Shown here: one piece after another, positions 11,357-23,015 of the stretch
Layout: each line of letters begins with the position of its first letter
Position numbering within the stretch: position 1 is the first letter of the stretch
NCBI GenBank assembly: GCA_039566865.1
Contig: CM076956.1
Span: 8,877,511-8,941,510 of the forward strand
DNA length: 64,000 nt
Source: Aurelia coerulea
Lineage: Eukaryota; Cnidaria; Scyphozoa; Semaeostomeae; Ulmaridae
Reading direction: 5' to 3'
The notes under the pieces: generated by a model
The model's input: only the letters and a program-made list of their open reading frames with translations
Told to the model about the DNA's origin: nothing
Database searches by the model: none
Program-made: the position numbers and the translations under genes

Positions 11357-11636
11357 CCCGGGGGGGGGGGGGTACTTGACCAGGTTTTGGTCGGGGATGT
11401 GCCAGCGAAGCACCGAAGCTTCAAAAACATACCCGTTCCTTAAACCTATTTTCCGAAAAAGTACACCCGACTTTACACCAATTTTCCAGAAATGTATACC
11501 CGACCTTGTATGCTTGTACTTATACCAAAATCGCGAAAATCAATACCGTTCCTTATACCAAAATCGCGAAAATCGATACCCTTCCCGATGGCACGTCCCC
11601 GTACTCAATATATGTGTAGTGCCCCCCTCCCCCTGG
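11357..11636. mobile_element. G-run-ended element, copy 3
   Basis: It starts CCCGGGGGGGGGGGGTACTT and ends in a decayed C-run, CCCCCCTCCCCCTGG. The interior holds ACCCGTTCCTTA, AAGTACACCCGAC and CCAAAATCGCGAAAAT phrases. These are the reverse complement of the interior of the element at 41600-41919, so the two are one family in opposite orientation. I could not find a clean target duplication here. Confidence 0.7.
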
Positions 11637-11885
11637 AATCTAATGTTCTTCTTCAATCATATGTGAGGCGAAGCTTAGAAAATGAAGTTGATCACAGTTA
11701 AAAAGCATAAATCGTACATTTTTCGTTCTGTCAGGAGATTTTTCGTTACAGAGTACAGATGCAAGGAGAACTTTTTCGTAAATAATTTAGCTATTCGTTT
11801 ACTGTGGATCAGGTTTATGTGCTTCCACTTCTAATTCATTTATGTGCTTGCTTCCACTGCATCAGAATACAATGGGAGTATTGGA

Positions 11886-12019
11886 AAAGGTAGCCTGCGT
11901 GCATACCCTACTGTTTCCGCTGAGAAAGAAATTTCTGTTGAATTGAATTCATTTTCTATTCAATTCAACGGAAATTTCCTTCTCAGCGGAAACAGTAGGG
12001 GATGCACGCAGGCTAGGAA
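11886..12019. mobile_element. Snap-back hairpin element (TAGCCTGCGTGC ends)
   Basis: TAGCCTGCGTGCAT..CCCTACTGTTTCCGC on the left is the inverted match of GCGGAAACAGTAGGG..ATGCACGCAGGCTA on the right. Arms are about 60 bases with a very short loop. The same end motif recurs at 61606-61653 around a shorter spacer, so TAGCCTGCGTGC marks a small MITE family. Confidence 0.8.
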
Positions 12020-12136
12020 AAGGCGGAGAGAGCCCGAGAGGCAAAAGGAAAAAAGTGAAATGACGCTGTCTGTCCCAGCAGGGGTCAGAAACACGCTACA
12101 ATGGTGAAATCAAAGCATGCTGATCACATATATGTA

Positions 12137-12450
12137 GCGATCATGAGTTGATGATTGAACTGGGACGGCACAAGAAGTTATCTGTTAAGGAAAGAGTCTG
12201 TAAGAAATGTGAGAATAATGCTGTCGAAGATGAGATTCACTTTCTCTGTGAATGCCCCGCGTATGACGATTAGAGAAAGCTGTATTTCAACTTTAATGTT
12301 AGAAACCCCCAGATTGATAAAACTGAACTTTTTAAGCAAGTACTTGCCGACGACAGTGCAGAAAATACAAGAGTTTTCGGAAAATATTTAAAAGAAGCAT
12401 TCCATAGACGTAGAGGTGAAATGGATATTCCACAACCAGCATCCTTATAA
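12137..12450 (+). pseudogene. LINE C-terminal zinc-knuckle fragment
   Basis: The frame reads SDHELMIELGRHKKLS, then RVCKKCENNAVEDEIHFLCECPAYDD and a stop. After the stop the frame continues as RNPQIDKTELFKQVLADD and ends near RRRGEMD. The C-x2-C...H-x4-C block followed by CPxY is the C-terminal motif found after the reverse transcriptase in several LINE clades. One internal stop, no upstream polymerase. Confidence 0.75.
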
Positions 12451-13710
12451 TGTTAATTTACTGTTATTGTTGTTATTGTTGCTGTTATCTTAGGTTAGTT
12501 TATTATCGACATGCCTTATATTAGGTAGTGCATTTGATGTTTGAAAAAAATAAATAAACAAAGTGATGACAAAACCAACAGTGTGCCCAAAACATGTTGA
12601 CATACACAAAACCTCCAAGAAGGAAGTAAAAGAATAAGAAGCCTTAATTGCATTGGTGATTTATTAGCATATATTAGCATTCATATACCGTATCATGTAC
12701 GTATTTTATCTCAAACGTTGTCATCTTTGCTTGCGTGTCGCTTTTTGTGGTCTTTCTACTCCCCCCCCCCCTTGAATGAGAAGCTTAGGGAATTCTAGCA
12801 TAAAAAGCTGCTCAAATCAAACCTTATAAATACTGCTAAGCTCAGACCCTATAAAAACTGACAAAGATATTGATCTTTTGCGAAAACAAACCTTATAAAA
12901 ACGCACAAATCAAGGACAACAAGCGTTTAAAAAAATCACACTTTTGTTCGCTATGGCAGGGCAGGGTGTAGAAAGCGTTACGATCAGTTGCTGGAATTCT
13001 CTGCCAATGAAACTGGCCAGTTTTTATTGCATAAAGCATAACACAAATTAAGGTGGAGCTCTCAGTGCTTTGTCTGACCCAAATTCATTTCCGTTTAGCT
13101 TACGACTATGCCTTTAGGTTTTGCTGTCTCTTGTGTTATGGGTTAACCTTTTGGATAGACAAGACGGAATGTCATCCATATTAGAAAAGCACCATTTTAG
13201 AAATTCATGAACAAGAAAATCAATGAATTTTTTCACTGAAAATAAAATATGATGATAGCTTCTTCTTTTAACGGTTGCATATTTAAGAATTTAAGTATTG
13301 TATCTTAATTATAAACGAGATAAGGTTTGATGATCGCAAGTCCTAGACATAGCGTGGATCAAAAGATTACAAGCCGGTTGATTTCGCAATTTTGAGAAGA
13401 AACTAATGTAAAAACGAGACAAAACAGAACATCAGATCAGAAATCTACTCACCCTTGAGACAGCTTTTAGCATTTCTTGTCAGTATCTTTTCCACCAAAA
13501 ATTTCTAGTTTCTCTGCTCTGAAAAACTAATAAATATTCTCGAAATTGCAATGATTGATTTCTGATTCAATAAACGTCTTCCACAGACGGGTTCTTACAG
13601 GTAGACTAATGTTATAGTGACCAGAGATCTACACGCGGATTTCCCGAGAGATCTTCGCACTACCAGTTACATAAAAGCATGTCCAATGGTACTGCACTGA
13701 TTCTCTGTAT
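12451..13710. other. No gene recognised
   Basis: A-T-rich unique-looking sequence with a poly(C) run at about 12762-12771 and scattered CTTATAAA-type phrases. I see no conserved open frame, splice-bounded exon or clear transposon ends. Confidence 0.5.
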
Positions 13711-14391
13711 TGAGAAATAAACTACTGCGCATAATGCCTTATACAGATTTTTCAAAGAGCTCCAGGAGGGGGACGTAGCTACTTTTGATGGGTGACGGGG
13801 GTCCGGCACTCCACCTTAACGAAAGATAAAAGAATGTGCTCCGGACACAAGAAATATACTGAACTCTTGGAACTACAATCGCGGACAAAACTCATGAGAC
13901 AATTTGCTTTTTCGAGGAAATTTCGAGTTGATACATTCTACAATGACCCCCTGTAACCTACCAACAGCAAGCAAGTTCCCCCTTTTTGACCAACAGTTTC
14001 GTTATTTTGAGTGAACACAACACCTACCGTTAGCGACCGTGGTATCCAAAGATTCTGGCCTATCTTAGCCCTTAGCCGACCAAGACAAATACCACCGCTG
14101 TTTTTATTTTAGTCAGCTCGTGCGGGATCACACTGAGCTGCTGCAACAAAGTAATTTGTAACAAGAACCAAAAAACAGGGTTTCACTGGAAGTAAATGGA
14201 TTTGGTTTTGAAGTGCATAAGCAGGAATTCAAAATGATTGCTGTTATGTAAAAGCGGCCATTTAGACTAAGTTCACACAATGGTCTTCAAGTCCCTGAAT
14301 GAGCTGGCCCCACAATACCTGCGTGACCTCTTCACCCGAAATTCGCTGTGTTCGTCATACAGTCTTCGTAACTCGGGGACCCACTTGAGGT
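13711..14391. repeat. Recent duplication block A, copy 1
   Basis: About 680 bases nearly identical to 18847-19527 (differences such as ATTCGCTG/ATTTGCTG). The last 110 bases are the LINE tail fragment VFKSLNELAPQYLRDLF. The block stops at CTTGAGGT. In the other copy that is exactly the transposon insertion point; here it joins block B instead. Confidence 0.92.
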
Positions 14392-14571
14392 AGGTTCAAT
14401 ATTGTTCAGGGAATTTCCGATTGTTCCCTGGATGCGTACGTGCGTCTTAGCATGCGTCTTAAACTTATATAAAGGCATTTGCAAATTAGCATTGTTCTCA
14501 CACTTTGATTTCAACATTGAGAATGCAAACATCTCTGGTTATCATCGATAGGCTGGTGGCTGATTTTCGCT
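14392..14571. repeat. Duplication block B, copy 1
   Basis: AGGTTCAATATTGTTCAGGG to GGCTGATTTTCGCT. Near-identical to 18332-18511. Non-coding. Confidence 0.92.
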
Positions 14572-15032
14572 TGTCTTCTGACAAGCGGGGTGAGATCTAC
14601 TTCGATTCATCATTTATTTACAATTAATTCTTTCTTAGTTGAGAACAGTGAGAGCGGCAACGGCAGAATAGGATGTTTAGCGGGCACGGGTGAATATGAT
14701 ATAAAACTTTAATTTGTTCCTTTGGCAAGGCCACCTTAGGCCAGCAAGGCCTAAGCTTTATTTTTTGCACGAGGAGAGGAATGAAGGGCTAGAATTCATT
14801 CAGAAAGTATTTGGACTTTGAGCATCTCCTTGTGCTGTTGGCCAAGTGCCTATTGCTAGAATCGAATTTGTCTTTGTATCCGGATCTCTGTTATTTGAGT
14901 TGTAAATCAGAATCTTTTCATCATTTCTTCATATCGGCATGCAAGTAACTGGCTGCTCAAGCACGTTTATATTATTCGGAAATTTAATTCATATGGTGCC
15001 ATCTTCAAGGTTTCTTTCTTTTCTCTGGTCAT

Positions 15033-15063
<31 letters not shown>

Positions 15064-16320
15064 TGTTTTTTCGTCTTAGCAACTTGACATACAGTTTACG
15101 GATATATTACTCGGATTATTGGATATTTACAACTAGTTTTGGTTATTTTTGGGTTATATGCTTGAAAACTCCTTGGACTCACCCCTCCCCTCGTATGTGT
15201 GTGTGCTGTGCTGTGTGCCCCTCAGGGGTTTATTTGCAGGGGGTATGGCTTGAGAGATAAAAAGGGTTCTCTTGTATCAGAGAATCTAGTTCCCAGTCTT
15301 AGTTTGTTCATTCAAATTGGGATGGTGGACCATTTTGTATATAGCTAGCCCCAACTATGATTTCGGTTGCCCCTTTGTTTTTGCAAATTGATCGTTGTTT
15401 TTTTTTTTTTTTTTTTTTTTTTTCTTATGTTCGTCTCAACATCGAATTTTTTTTTTTTTTTTTTTTCTGTTTTAAAAAGGAAGCTTAGTGTGACAGAAGC
15501 TTTTCTTAGCCAGAATTTAAGCAGTTTGGCAACATGCCATGAATATGAAAGACAAATATCTCTGGTGTTGGTTTTTCGACGTTATTTTGATGATTGCCTT
15601 TCCCTTTCAGGTGAACTAGCTTCAGTCCGAATCCTTCGTGCTGGTGTAATTTGTCGAAATCATACAAAAAATACAACCAAAAGTCAGAGCGGGTTTCAGT
15701 TTGAAGGGAACTTGCTTTTTCTGTTTTGTTCTTTGGGCAAATGCAGAGGGTGATAACTGCTGTCTTTATTCTTATAATTTGCAACACTGTTTTCAAGTTG
15801 TTGAGCAGTGTGGAAACAGTATTTGTACTTGTTTTTTATTTCAAGTACTAGGAAAAGGAAGTTTGGAGGCTGTGGAATACTATCAAAAGTAATTGAAATG
15901 GTCAGAGAATGTCTTAGCAGTTCCTCTTTTAGAGAAACAAACATGGTCGGGCGTGGTGAACTCTTTAGAGGTGCATCAAAAATGAAAACAATAACAAAGA
16001 TTCCGGGTATTAGCTAGTATAATGACGGTGACAGAGTCGGTATTGGTTGAGGGTCATTTGGTGCAAGTGGATAGGTTTTATTTTCGTAACTGGCAAATGG
16101 CGAGGAATAGCTTTTGTAATGATATTTCGGCAAGAAAACTGGGCTATAGAAAAAACGGGGTGAAATAAGTATAATAACAGAGACAAAAGAAAAAGAAATA
16201 TCACAATCTTAACAACACTGTAGTGTTTTTTGGAAAAATTATTCGTGGATTTTTTAGGCCTGCAAAGTTGTGTTATGAGATATCCAGGGATTCGAGATCT
16301 TATGAGAAATCTGTTTTAAA
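14572..16320. other. No gene recognised; two poly(T) tracts
   Basis: Poly(T) tracts at about 15397-15423 and 15448-15467 give the illusion of a Phe-rich open frame. The rest is A-T rich without conserved protein motifs or clear repeat ends. Confidence 0.5.
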
Positions 16321-16321
16321 A

Positions 16322-16720
16322 GGCTAAGCTGCCCTACTGGCTGAGAAAGGAACAACCAAAATCTACAACACGCTACCAGTCATCTTATACAGGCAGAATG
16401 AGCAATTTGGTCAGGAGCATCAACTACTAAATTTAAAAATTTTTCAAAATCACATCATCAGATTTATGATTGACCGCAAGCTGCAAGATCATGTCACGAG
16501 AGAAAGTCTACGATCCCAAACAGAACTAAAACCTGTATCAGCTGTTATCAAAGTTAAAATGTTTTTGGCCTTATAAAACGGTCATCAATGGGACTACCTA
16601 GATCGGTCTTAGGAGGCTCCGCCAATGGTTCAAGGAACCGGGAGGAACACCGAACGTCGCTGGATCGATGACATCAAGACCTGGATTGGGTCGTATTTGT
16701 TTAAAACGGAAAAAACGGAA
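16322..16720 (+). pseudogene. LINE 3' coding remnant
   Basis: The frame reads LKIFQNHIIRFMIDRKLQDH, then VTRESLRSQTELKPVSAVIK and a stop. After a shift comes ERRWIDDIKTWIG. The order (QNHxLR.., VTxExLR..TELKP.., RRW.DDI..W.G) is the post-polymerase tail of RTE/jockey-type LINEs that end in an R-W-x-D-D motif. No polymerase core remains. Confidence 0.65.
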
Positions 16721-16866
16721 TACATGTATCGCACTCATGTGAGTACTGTAGTCATGGACTATACAGATGCGCAATAAGGGTAGCACGTGAAATACACACG
16801 AATGAAGGTCTGGTGCACAGTATCTCCTGTAACGATTCAAGGAATTAGTACTAATTTACTACGGGT

Positions 16867-17567
16867 GCAGAGTCAACTGGTGAACCCCATTGGTCGCATG
16901 CAGGGTCAACTGTCGAGCCCTGTACGTCTGTTGAAGGATCAATTGTCAGTGTCACAATCAATTTGTTAAAGATTAATTTCGACGGACATTAATTAACTAT
17001 GAGTTAACTGTAGGAACCTCATGTCAGATAAGGGGTCAACTGTTGGGCCCTTGTGTGAAGGGTCAGCTGTCAAATCAGGGGGTCACGGGTCACCTGTCTA
17101 ACCCTGTAAGAAGGTATGGGTCACCTGTCGGACCCGGATAGAAGGTATGGGTCACCTGTCGGATCCGGAAGAAGGTATGGGTCGCCTGTCGGACCCGGAA
17201 GAAGGTATGGGTCACCTGTCGGACCCTGTAAGAAGGTATGGGTCACCTGTCGGACCCGGATAGAAGGTATGGGTCACCTGTCGGACCCGGAAAAAAGGTA
17301 TGGGTCACCTGTCAGACCCGGAAAGAAGGTATGGGACGCCTGTTGGACCCGGAAAAAAGGTAGGGGTCACCTGTCAGACCCTGTAAGAAGGCATGGCATG
17401 GGTCATCTGTCGGACCCGGAAGAAGGTATGGGTCGCCTGTCGGATCCGGAAGAAGGTTGGGTCGCCTGTCGGACCTGAAGAATGTATGGGTCGCCTGTCG
17501 GACCCGGTAAGAAGGTATGGGTCACCTGTCGGACCCGGTAAGAAGGTATGGGTCACCTGTCGGACCC
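16867..17567. repeat. 30-bp minisatellite (GGTCACCTGTCGGACCCGGA family)
   Basis: Regular units of about 30 bases (GGTCACCTGTCGGACCC, then GGAAGAAGGTATG or GTAAGAAGGTATG) fill about 17088-17567, roughly 16 copies. Degenerate forerunners (GGGTCAACTGTCGAGCCC) extend left to about 16867. Because most units are 30 bases, frames stay open on both strands and produce a false repetitive peptide (GSPVGPGRRY). Confidence 0.93.
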
Positions 17568-17908
17568 AATTCATGTCAGTCGATTGTGTATTGTGAAGTG
17601 CCAATATATTGTCGTTAATTGTTGTTGTTGTTGTCTGTTTGTTGTCTGTTTGTTGTCAGCATCAGAAAATTGGTTTGTAAATTCGAATTCAACAATGGCA
17701 GTGTCGGTGCCATTGTCCATAATGCCCTGTGAAATGCTTGAGATATGCAAAAATCTTTCGGCTTTGTCAATATATGTCTGTTTTTTCATGGCAAATCGTA
17801 AACAAGGCGGGACCCATAGCGTTTCCAGGTAGTGGTGTTTCTCTCATTCTTCATCGGTTTCTTGGCATTGTTGTTGTTGGGGGTTGGGGGAACACGTTGT
17901 GTTCTGTG

Positions 17909-18136
17909 GTGGAAAAAAATATGGCTTATTTCTTGTAACCCCCAACTGGCAAAATTTAGGGGGTTGAGCTGAGTGCAAATTTGGCCAATGCACTAACAGC
18001 CCAAACTTAGGCCCCGATGATGAGAGAATGAGAGAACACCACTGTTGGTTATCGTTGGAAAAAGCAAATCACTTTATGTTTGAAAGTGTGCTTAGAAGCT
18101 CTGAGGGGCCTATTATCCTCTGATCCCAAGAATTAA
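17909..18136. repeat. Duplication block C, copy 1
   Basis: GGAAAAAAATATGGCTTATT to CAAGAATTAA. Near-identical to 18617-18846. Non-coding. Confidence 0.9.
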
Positions 18137-18331
18137 ATAGGGATTAAAATGCAATTTTACATCACAGTTAATTCGGGCAAAGAGGTCGTGTGTCATGGCG
18201 TCTCTAAAAGGAAGGGTATCGGTTATTGTACCCCTGTGTACCTGCATGAAAACACCCCTGCCGTGCTTGGTGCCTTAGAATGTTATTTGGAAAATACTGA
18301 GTGATCAAAGCCCCTGTGGCCTTGCAAAACG

Positions 18332-18511
18332 AGGTTCAATATTGTTCAGGGAATTTCCGATTGTTCCCTGGATGCGTACGTGCGTCTTAGCATGCGTCTT
18401 AAACTTATATAAAGGCATTTGCAAATTAGCATTGTTCTCACACTTTGATTTCAACATTGAGAATGCAAACATCTCTGGTTATCATCGATAGGCTGGTGGC
18501 TGATTTTCGCT
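18332..18511. repeat. Duplication block B, copy 2
   Basis: Partner of 14392-14571, here flanked by different sequence on both sides. Confidence 0.92.
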
Positions 18512-18616
18512 TTCCCACCCACCCTCCTCTATTTCTGTTTAATCTTTTCATGCTGATGTTCCGTTGTCTCTTTCGGAGGCACGGATCATTGGCATGGACA
18601 TTTAGTGCATTGGTTT

Positions 18617-18846
18617 GTGGAAAAAAAAATATGGCTTATTTCTTGTAACCCCCAACTGGCAAAATTTAGGGGGTTGAGCTGAGTGCAAATTTGGCCAATG
18701 CACTAACAGCCCAAACTTAGGCCCCGATGATGAGAGAATGAGAGAACACCACTGTTGGTTATCGTTGGAAAAAGCAAATCACTTTATGTTTGAAAGTGTG
18801 CTTAGAAGCTCTGAGGGGCCTATTATCCTCTGATCCCAAGAATTAA
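18617..18846. repeat. Duplication block C, copy 2
   Basis: Partner of 17909-18136. It ends at CAAGAATTAA exactly where block A copy 2 begins, a direct C-A junction. Confidence 0.9.
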
Positions 18847-19527
18847 TGAGAAATAAACTACTGCGCATAATGCCTTATACAGATTTTTCAAAGAGCTCCA
18901 GGAGGGGGACGTAGCTACTTTTGATGGGTGACGGGGGTCCGGCACTCCACCTTAACGAAAGATAAAAGAATGTGCTCCGGACACAAGAAATATACTGAAC
19001 TCTTGGAACTACAATCGCGGACAAAACTCATGAGACAATTTGCTTTTTCGAGGAAATTTCGAGTTGATACATTCTACAATGACCCCCTGTAACCTACCAA
19101 CAGCAAGCAAGTTCCCCCTTTTTGACCAACAGTTTCGTTATTTTGAGTGAACACAACACCTACCGTTAGCGACCGTGGTATCCAAAGATTCTGGCCTATC
19201 TTAGCCCTTAGCCGACCAAGACAAATACCACCGCTGTTTTTATTTTAGTCAGCTCGTGCGGGATCACACTGAGCTGCTGCAACAAAGTAATTTGTAACAA
19301 GAACCAAAAAACAGGGTTTCACTGGAAGTAAATGGATTTGGTTTTGAAGTGCATAAGCAGGAATTCAAAATGATTGCTGTTATGTAAAAGCGGCCATTTA
19401 GACTAAGTTCACACAATGGTCTTCAAGTCCCTGAATGAGCTGGCCCCACAATACCTGCGTGACCTCTTCACCCGAAATTTGCTGTGTTCGTCATACAGTC
19501 TTCGTAACTCGGGGACCGACTTGAGGT
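18847..19527. repeat. Duplication block A, copy 2
   Basis: Partner of 13711-14391. Its right end is the LINE tail interrupted by the 3.0-kb DNA transposon. Confidence 0.92.
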
Positions 19528-22521
19528 GGGTCCATTATAGGGGGTCCGATATCCGCATAACCGCGCCTTTTTTGCTCCAATATTCGTTAACCGTGCAATT
19601 TTTTCGGCAATATCCGTAACCGCAGCGATTCGGTTTAAGATCGGGATCCTATGACAAAAAGCAGCGCTTTATAGGAAGAGGGTCGTTGATGCTTTAATTT
19701 CATCACAAAATAGCGGTGGTGTTACATTATGATAGAACATTTAGCATAGAATTGCGCGTCTAGAGTAAATTTCTAGCACTTTTTGAAATACATCTCTATA
19801 TAACTCATGTTCGCTAAGGGTGTTGAAAACCCACAAGTACCTGGACTTCACCACAAAGGAAGGGATGTTGAAATAGTATTGATAAAGTTTGTGAAACCAA
19901 AATATTGCAATAGTGATTTGCGTTAATGAAGTATTCTGTTGTCAGGCAGATGCAATCGTACCCTGCGAGAATTTGGAGCCATTTTTTTAAAAGGAGCACC
20001 CTTCTATAACAGTGCTAATAACTAATTCAGAAGAATTCATTGAGGCAGGTCATCGTAAAATTTGTGATCAATTCTCCCTATCTCGAAACATCGTATCCAA
20101 AACATTGATGTTCGTTGACGGAGAAGTGTTATATATAGAAAAGTAAAGACAAGTATGATAGGTGTATTTTTGTGAAATACAAACTTGATTGCTATCTTTT
20201 CCCATGAGAAATACAGGAAATACGAAAGGTGGACCGCCTGAATCTGCAATAAATCCCATGTCTCTTACCTGCATCCTTTTCAGTCAAAAACTTTCCATTG
20301 AACCAAATTGTTCTGCCAAACCTTAATCTGGAGCCAACGAGAAAAAATGCTTCTTCTGCCACTTTTGCTCTATCATCGTACCTATTTTGATTTTCATTAG
20401 CATCTGTGATAACTTCTTCATCTTCAGTCTCAACTGAATCATACTCGTCCGAGCTGCCATTTTCTTCAATATCGCTGCTGCTATCTACTCTTACCACTAT
20501 CTCCTCCTCAGTCTCTATTCTCTGGTCTCCATTATCCGGAATTTGTTCAGCAGTTCTCAGATTGACCACCTCCACTGGCAGGTTGGCGTTATTGTAACAA
20601 AAAGATGGAAAGGTCCCAGCTTTCACCATTGTGGTCTCCTGACGTCCAGTTCGTTGTCTGACCGCTCTTCCGTATATTTGAAAAGTCAATTAGCCTTTGG
20701 ATGTTCTCCTTCCTCATCTGTTTCACGGGAGGAGGCTTTAATCTTGGATACTGAGCCCTCTGGAACAGGATACCAGCTTTTCATATGAGTGAAGTAGTGC
20801 ACACTCCAATGAGATAATCGTTTCAGGCTTTCTTTTATGCAGTCTCCAAATGATTGACAATGTTGCAGCATTGACATTACTGTCATCTTATAATGGGTTG
20901 TGGCATGAAAATGTTCAGCATCGAGAGTCAAACAGCTTTGTAAATTGCATCTGTTGTACCCATAAAGATCAATGATATCAATTAGGTGGCTCAGTTCCCA
21001 TTCAACTAATCGAACTGACTCGACAGTTTCACTGGCAACATTTCCTTCAGGACTATTTAAATTTTTTGGTCATATTCTTGTGGTTATGTCTTGGCCTATG
21101 GCTTCTTCGCTTTTCCCCAGAACTAGCCTTCATCTTTCAACAAGATGCAGTCCTAACTTCAGGTCATACTTGTGGTATTTTGCACCTTTATTGTCGACAG
21201 CAAATGCCTTGTACACTTCTCCCACAGCTTCTAGAAACTCAATTGTATTGGAGATGGGTAAATGACTTGAACCGTTGTAGAAGCGACATCTGTTGCATAC
21301 ACAACATTATCGATTTAAACTGCAAGGCGACAGGGCTGCCAAAATCTGCATTCAGTACGCCCATCCACACTACCTGACTGCCCATTACCTGCAAAGTGCT
21401 CAGTACCTCAGTCACATTTGATGTAGGATGGTACTGGAAGATCTTGTGATGTATTGTATCCGTGAATACAACATTGAACTCTTGCTCTAACTTGGAATGG
21501 GCTAATATAATCTCTAACCCTGTCAATCACATTTCTGACCTCACCTTCTGCACTTAAACGAACCGCATCAATTCCTGTCGACATTACAAAGCATAACATA
21601 TTCTCAACCACTTACAAGCTTGATACAGAGCCCCAATGACTGCCATATGAACAACCCTGACTTGCAAAGCCACGAATTCCAACACCATCGTACATGATTG
21701 AGATTGAAAGAATTGCCTTTCTCGTAGTACAAGCAACGTAAATTAATTTGCTATTTACAGGACAGATTGCCAAGAATCATAGTTGATCCTCTGAGGGCTG
21801 ATGTTGCCAAAAGTTCAAATCATTGATTGCAAAACCTTTTGATACAGAATCATCTTTGACCTGTTTCTTCTCTCTGAACAACCTTTCTCTCATTTGCTGG
21901 ACAGTGCCATTAGCAGAAACATTTAATCAGTGACATCTTTGAGTGATAGCTGCTTTAGATTTCAGCTTTCCCAAGTTAACATTGATATTCCCATCAACAT
22001 CAAGGAAGGAAATAGGAGAATGATCACCACTGAGAAAAGCAACTCCTTCGCAAAAATGTACTTCTCTTGCATCTACTTGCTTCTTCAAAACAGAAAACTT
22101 GTCCTTGGAGAATGCAATCTTGCTTTAAGGAGGTCCGATTTTCAAGTAGATTTATCACGAACGAAATGATAAATTAGGGTAGGAATAACTCGATACATTA
22201 TATGATCATAAGTAATCCTTTTTCTAAATTCTGCGTTTCCTACACCCCGTCATATATGCTAGGGGATTCCATTTTTGACTGACAGAGAAACACCCATGAA
22301 ACAAATCTAAATCAAACCGGGAACGAGAAAATTCCAAAGTGAGTTCGTCTTCACCAATCTTGGTATTCTGCCAATCCGCTATCCGCTCTCAAGCAAAATG
22401 TTTTTCCTTAACCGCAAGGGATTTCGTTAACCGTTAACCGCACTTTAATTTGCAAAATATCCGCTAACCGTACTCAAATTTAGGCCAAATTCGCATAACC
22501 GCGAAACTATAATGGACCCAC
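19526..22521. mobile_element. 3.0-kb DNA transposon with GTGGGTCCATTATAG ends
   Basis: The left end GTGGGTCCATTATAG is exactly inverted at the right end CTATAATGGACCCAC. Flanks are CTTGAG (19520-19525 and 22522-22527). The duplication could be 6 bp with this 15-bp inverted repeat, or 8 bp (CTTGAGGT) with a 13-bp one. Sub-terminal regions on both sides are full of TTAACCG/TAACCGC words, which look like transposase-binding repeats. The interior encodes a decayed minus-strand protein (separate entry). The superfamily is not assigned. Confidence 0.85.
20192..22150 (-). pseudogene. Decayed transposon-encoded protein of unknown family
   Basis: Coding patches in consistent minus-strand order: about 22150-21800 (SKDKFSVLKKQVDAREVHFC, HSPISFLDVDGNINVNLGK), 21611-21408 (STGIDAVRLSAEGEV), 21500-21240 (NVTEVLSTLQVMGSQVVWMG), 21240-21128 (EFLEAVGEVYKAFAVDN) and about 21060-20690 (LTLDAEHFHATTHYK, SWYPVPEG). 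The last patch, 20689-20192, contains an acidic stretch (SSSDIEENGSSDEYD). Frameshifts and stops separate the patches. Being inside inverted repeats, it is presumably the transposase or an accessory protein of the element. I do not recognise a catalytic triad. The block around DAEHFHATTHYK...KRLSHW..HYFTH...YPVP looks like the conserved core. Confidence 0.6.
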
Positions 22522-22661
22522 CTTGAGGTTACCGATGAAAAGGTCAACTAATGGCCGGAAATGTTTCTCTTATAGAGGCGCTAAACTATGGAACAGCCTG
22601 TCAGCCGAGTCAAAGCAGGCAACCTCTCTGTATAGTTTCAAAAAAACCATCTAAAAGCAGG

Positions 22662-23015
22662 CACTTTTCCTTTTGCTTTTATTGTAAATTTTGAACATTA
22701 TTGTACATATGTTTTAGATATTGTAAATAAGGTTTTATAGTTTGATTTAATTAATAGCTTTTTCCCTTTTTTATTATATTGTAATTAACGTTTTTATCGG
22801 AGGGACCCTTGAAAATCAACTTGTTGAAGGGCAACCCTCCTTAAAAGAATTAAATATGAAATATACGATGTAGGCACAAATTGAAAACGGTGAAAAATAT
22901 GACGGTAGCAAAATTTCATCTGGCGTTCACACGATACCGGAACAATTGGAAAACAGTGGGAAATCTGAAGCAACAAACGTGCTGAAATCTCCATAAGAAT
23001 TTGATGCCAAAGAAA
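22662..23015. other. 3' UTR-like LINE tail and unassigned sequence
   Basis: A-T-rich sequence after the LINE stop, ending near GAGGGACCCTTGAAAATCAAC and TTAAAAGAATTAAATATG, typical of the 3' end of this LINE. Then about 150 bases without recognisable content. Confidence 0.45.

Larger units (their letters stand above)
19416..22660 (+). pseudogene. LINE C-terminal fragment interrupted by a DNA transposon
   Basis: 19416-19525 encodes VFKSLNELAPQYLRDLFTRN and ends NSGTDLR. After the transposon (19526-22521) the frame resumes at about 22528 with LPMKRSTNGRKCFSYRGAKL and WNSLSAESKQATSLYSF, stopping at about 22655. Removing the transposon and one copy of the target duplication makes the two halves continuous, which shows directly that the transposon landed in an existing LINE copy. 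A second copy of the left half lies at 14281-14391. Confidence 0.88.

Noticed and set aside
11325..11701. Overlapping 113- and 69-codon frames with FRKSTP/IPKSRKS repeats
   Set aside because: Translations of the degenerate phrases within a G-run-ended element, also seen inverted at 41600-41919.
15367..15753. 128-codon frame with a Phe-rich start
   Set aside because: Generated by two poly(T) tracts; nothing downstream resembles a conserved protein.
17033..17567. CRISPR array
   Set aside because: Units are contiguous with no unique spacers, and the window is eukaryotic.
17116..17604. Open frames with a GSPVGPGRRY-type repetitive peptide on both strands
   Set aside because: They follow from a 30-bp minisatellite whose unit is a multiple of three; no start context, no neighbouring exon and equal openness on both strands.
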